Origin: a bacterium | Lineage (GTDB): Bacteria > Vulcanimicrobiota > Vulcanimicrobiia > Vulcanimicrobiales > Vulcanimicrobiaceae | Reading direction: 5' to 3' | Length of the DNA stretch: 34,870 nt | NCBI GenBank assembly: GCA_021778415.1 | Contig: JAJYCL010000029.1 | Location: forward strand, 1-34,870 | Part shown: in pieces, positions 32,641 through 34,870 of the stretch | Layout: each line of letters starts with the position of its first letter | How positions within the stretch are numbered: the first letter of the stretch is position 1 | Notes under the pieces: generated by a model | Told to the model about the DNA's origin: nothing | Databases searched by the model: none | What the model saw: only the letters and a program-made list of their open reading frames with translations | Translations under genes and position numbers: made by a program

Positions 32641-33455
32641 TCGCGAATGACGGTTGCATCGCCGGAAATTGCACGACGAATTGCGTTCGGTGCGGCGGCG
32701 CAAATATATGCAGTATCAACTCCTCGCTGTACGGCAGTAATCGCCGCTTCAATCTTCGGCTTCATGCTCGATCGGCATGCATCACTCGTAAGGAACGCTT
32801 GCGCCTCAGTGCACGACAACGCAGAAATCCCACTAGCGTCGTCGCCGGGGTTGGCAAGCACGCGAGGAACGTTGCTGACAACCACAAAGGCCTGCGCGTG
32901 CAGCGCACCGGCAATAGCCGCCGCAGAACTATCCGCATTCACATTTAACGCCGACGACATCGCGATATCCAAGGCAAGCGGGGCGATAACTGGGAGATAA
33001 CCGGCAGACAAAAGAGCGATGATCAGGGAAGGATCACACGCTGGAACGCCACCCACAAACCCTAAGGAACACCCCGACGCGCTTCGGACGCGACCACTTC
33101 GTAGCATACCGGCATCTTGACCGCTGACGCCAACGGCCGGCAACCCGAGCGCTAAACACGCACGCACGAGACGCTTGTTGAGCGTCCCGCAAAGAACGGA
33201 TTCTGTCGTCTCCAATGTGGCAGCGTCGGTAACGCGTAGGCCATCAACACGCTCACTGACAATGCCGCGTTCAGAAAGTTGTCGATCGATTTCCGGGCCG
33301 CCGCCGTGAACAAGCACGATTTTCACCCCCTCAGCATGGAGTGCAGCAATCTCCACTAGCACGGGATCGGCATCGCCAAACGCGCCCATGGCGTTTCCAC
33401 CATATTTCACGACGATCGGACCCGACAGGGTAGGGCTTGCATAATCATGCGACAT
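32601..33455 (-). CDS. argB: Acetylglutamate kinase
   Basis: About 284 residues; phosphorylates N-acetylglutamate in arginine synthesis. Seen: IVVKYGGNAMG, IVLVHGGGPEIDRQL, RVTDAATLE, ALNVNADSSAAAIAGAL and the final GDATVI (usual family end GTxI). The open frame extends to 33581 inside argF, but MSHDYASPTLSGP from 33455 is the natural start (33461 is an alternative). The last ~13 residues (EEAPLRNDHFVRS) and the stop lie in a degenerate REP element. Divergent to argF with a 19-bp gap. Confidence 0.9.
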   Translation of the reverse strand: MSHDYASPTLSGPIVVKYGGNAMGAFGDADPVLVEIAALHAEGVKIVLVHGGGPEIDRQLSERGIVSERVDGLRVTDAATLETTESVLCGTLNKRLVRACLALGLPAVGVSGQDAGMLRSGRVRSASGCSLGFVGGVPACDPSLIIALLSAGYLPVIAPLALDIAMSSALNVNADSSAAAIAGALHAQAFVVVSNVPRVLANPGDDASGISALSCTEAQAFLTSDACRSSMKPKIEAAITAVQRGVDTAYICAAAPNAIRRAISGDATVIREEAPLRNDHFVRS

Positions 33456-33474
33456 ATGCATAATTATACAACAC
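33436..33474. promoter_or_regulatory. Divergent argB/argF promoter with candidate ARG box
   Basis: TGCATAATTATACA at 33457-33470 matches 12 of 14 positions of the E. coli-type ARG box half consensus TGAATwwwwATTCA. It overlaps a -10 for each direction: TATAAT on the minus strand (complement of 33463-33468) and CATAAT on the plus strand (33459-33464, with TTGCAT at 33437-33442 as a possible -35, 16-bp spacer). No ribosome site fits before either ATG, so both messages may be leaderless. argR is encoded just downstream. Confidence 0.6.
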
Positions 33475-34446
33475 ATGCTTGCCATAACGCCAGCCCCCAG
33501 CCACGGGCTTTTGGGGCGCAATCTGCTTCGGACGAGCGATCTCTCGATCAGCGAGCTCGAATCGCTCCTTCGTCTTGCCATCTACCTCAAGGCCCGGCCG
33601 CTTCACGAGCAGCACGCCCTCCTTCGCTCGCGCACGCTGGCCATGCTCTTTGAAAAGCCGAGCCTACGTACACGCGTCTCCTTCGAAGTCGCAATGACGC
33701 AACTTGGCGGCGAAACGCTGTTCGCTAACGGCTCGGAATTTCTCGTCGGATCTCGCGAGACTCCCGAAGACGCCGCACGCGTGCTCTCGCGCTATGTCGA
33801 TGCAATCGTCGTACGCACGCACGCTCATGAGCCGTTGGAACGCTTTGCTGACGCATCGAGCGTTCCGGTCATCAATGGCCTTTCCGCACTCGCGCATCCG
33901 TGTCAATCGCTTGCCGATATGCTGACCATTGCCGAACGCTTCGGCAATATCGCCGGACTTCGCATGTGCTATTTAGGCGATGCACGGAATAACGTGGCCG
34001 CTTCGCTTGCCGAAGCCGCCGTCATGTTGGGCGCAACGATCCATTTTGCATCGCCGACGACCCATCGCCCAAGCGAAGCGTTTCTCGCCCACCTCGCATC
34101 ACTTTCGCGTCCCGGCGCTGCGCGCGCATTTACCGATCCTGTGCGAGCCGTACGAGGTGCCGATGTCCTTTACACCGATGTCTGGACATCGATGGGCGAA
34201 GAGCGTTATAGCGAACGCAACGATGCCATGCTTCGCCCGTATGCCGTCACAGATGATTTGCTTTCCTTCGCACAACCACACGCCATCTTCATGCATTGCC
34301 TTCCTGCACATCGCGGCGAGGAAGTCGCCTCCGGAGTCATCGACGGAGAACGCAGTGCCGTCTTCGACCAAGCCGAAAATCGTCTGCATGCGCAAAAAGC
34401 GCTCCTCGTCGCCCTTCTCACCGATTGCAAAGGGATGCCACTATGA
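33475..34446 (+). CDS. argF: Ornithine carbamoyltransferase
   Basis: A 323-residue transcarbamylase that makes citrulline from ornithine and carbamoyl phosphate. Seen: FEKPSLRTRVSFEVA (carbamoyl-phosphate loop, S-x-R-T-R), HPCQSLADM, the DARNNVAASL segment and the ornithine-type HCLPAHRGEEV. The start at 33475 leaves about 12 extra residues before LLGRNLLRTSDLS; an in-frame TTG at 33511 is an alternative. Overlaps argR by 4 bp. Confidence 0.94.
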   Translation: MLAITPAPSHGLLGRNLLRTSDLSISELESLLRLAIYLKARPLHEQHALLRSRTLAMLFEKPSLRTRVSFEVAMTQLGGETLFANGSEFLVGSRETPEDAARVLSRYVDAIVVRTHAHEPLERFADASSVPVINGLSALAHPCQSLADMLTIAERFGNIAGLRMCYLGDARNNVAASLAEAAVMLGATIHFASPTTHRPSEAFLAHLASLSRPGAARAFTDPVRAVRGADVLYTDVWTSMGEERYSERNDAMLRPYAVTDDLLSFAQPHAIFMHCLPAHRGEEVASGVIDGERSAVFDQAENRLHAQKALLVALLTDCKGMPL

Positions 34447-34870
34447 AAGACCGCCGTCAGCGCGCTATTCTTACCCTCGTTGCCACGCGACCGATTCATT
34501 CCCAAGACGAACTCGTAGCGCTGCTCGAAAAACAGCATTTCGAGGTCACGCAAGCGACAGTTTCTCGCGATATTAAAGAACTCGGATTGGTCAAGGTGCC
34601 GATAAAAACGGAAAGCGACGAGGAACCCATGTTTAAATATGTCGTTCCCAGCGCAACCGTCAATTACGTCAGCCGCTTGCACCGAGTTGTTGCAGAACTC
34701 GTGACAAGCGTGGAAGGAAGCGTCAATCTCCTGGTGCTTCGAACCCCTCCGGGAAGCGCGATGATGGTGGCATCCGCTATTGACGAAGCCTCGTGGCCTG
34801 AAATTCTTGGAACCATCGGCGGCGACGATACGATTCTTTGCATCGTCCGGTCGGCCCAAGAGATGCCGGT
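34443..34870 (+). CDS. argR: Arginine repressor, C-terminus beyond window
   Basis: The open frame from 34443 (ATGA overlap with argF) runs to the window end without a stop, giving at least 142 residues. It starts MKDRRQRAILTLVATRPIHS, has the winged-helix segment TQATVSRDIKELGLVKVP, and the C-terminal arginine-binding block TIGGDDTILCIV. This is the arginine-responsive repressor that would act on the argB/argF region. A normal ArgR is about 150-170 residues, so only a short tail is missing. Confidence 0.92.
   Translation, partial: MKDRRQRAILTLVATRPIHSQDELVALLEKQHFEVTQATVSRDIKELGLVKVPIKTESDEEPMFKYVVPSATVNYVSRLHRVVAELVTSVEGSVNLLVLRTPPGSAMMVASAIDEASWPEILGTIGGDDTILCIVRSAQEMP

Noticed and set aside
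33456-33581. Upstream extension of argB
   Set aside because: It lies inside argF and does not resemble the kinase; the natural start is at 33455.

Overview
The window looks like a chromosomal segment of an uncultivated or poorly sampled, moderately GC-rich didermic bacterium. Three things point towards Candidatus Eremiobacterota (WPS-2) or a similar lineage: lipoproteins with Pro/Ser/Thr-rich linkers, frequent 4-bp ATGA/GTGA gene overlaps, and many copies of a REP-like palindrome of the type CTTCGAGACGC...GCTCCTCAGxxTGAC packed behind stop codons. The phylum is an inference from style, not from a marker-gene tree.

Region 1 (1-7300) is a nitrogen-oxide/respiration block. It holds a SCO1/SenC copper chaperone, a DUF1003-like membrane protein, and a three-gene heme-copper oxidoreductase operon on the minus strand (CuA subunit II, subunit I, membrane-anchored cytochrome c). 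Subunit I keeps all six metal-binding histidines but has Asn where oxygen reductases carry the cross-linked Tyr, so it may be a nitric oxide reductase of the SenC-associated (sNOR-like) kind. Divergent to it is a regulator that fuses a DUF2249 domain to a CRP/FNR module. Facing that is a tightly coupled five-gene operon: two DUF2249 proteins, an NnrS-like polytopic membrane protein, a third DUF2249 protein and a DUF59/MIP18-type protein. A perfect FNR/DNR-type palindrome (ATTGAC-N4-GTCAAT) lies upstream of this operon.

Region 2 (7300-18730) starts with a 161-bp-period REP array, a small Sm-like-fold ORF, a tryptophanase and a divergent MaoC-like hydratase. It continues as one long minus-strand run: PAS-LuxR regulator, TetR regulator, dienoyl-CoA hydratase, ring hydrolase, alcohol dehydrogenase, four benzoyl-CoA reductase subunits and a hemerythrin. 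The four reductase genes are in the order N-O-P-Q with two short ATPase subunits of about 262 residues, which is the Azoarcus (bzd) pattern and not the Thauera (bcr) pattern. Together these genes would reduce benzoyl-CoA and open the ring. The neighbouring NO-reductase-like block could serve as the electron sink. Ferredoxin, benzoate-CoA ligase and ferredoxin reductase genes are not in the window.

Region 3 (18800-25200) has a lipoprotein cytochrome c, an SRPBCC-like protein, a second REP array (103-bp period), pstS-pstC-pstA without pstB, a small lipoprotein, a glutathionyl-hydroquinone reductase and a heptad-repeat coiled-coil protein.

Region 4 (25200-34870) has a coupled run of thrS (without TGS domain), a Pro-rich lipoprotein, an MFS transporter and tsaD. 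It is followed by REP and 23-bp tandem repeats, a peptide/nickel-type solute-binding lipoprotein, more REPs, and divergent argB / argF-argR. The argB and argF start codons are only 19 bp apart, and the gap carries a candidate ARG box overlapping back-to-back -10 elements. argR runs off the window end.
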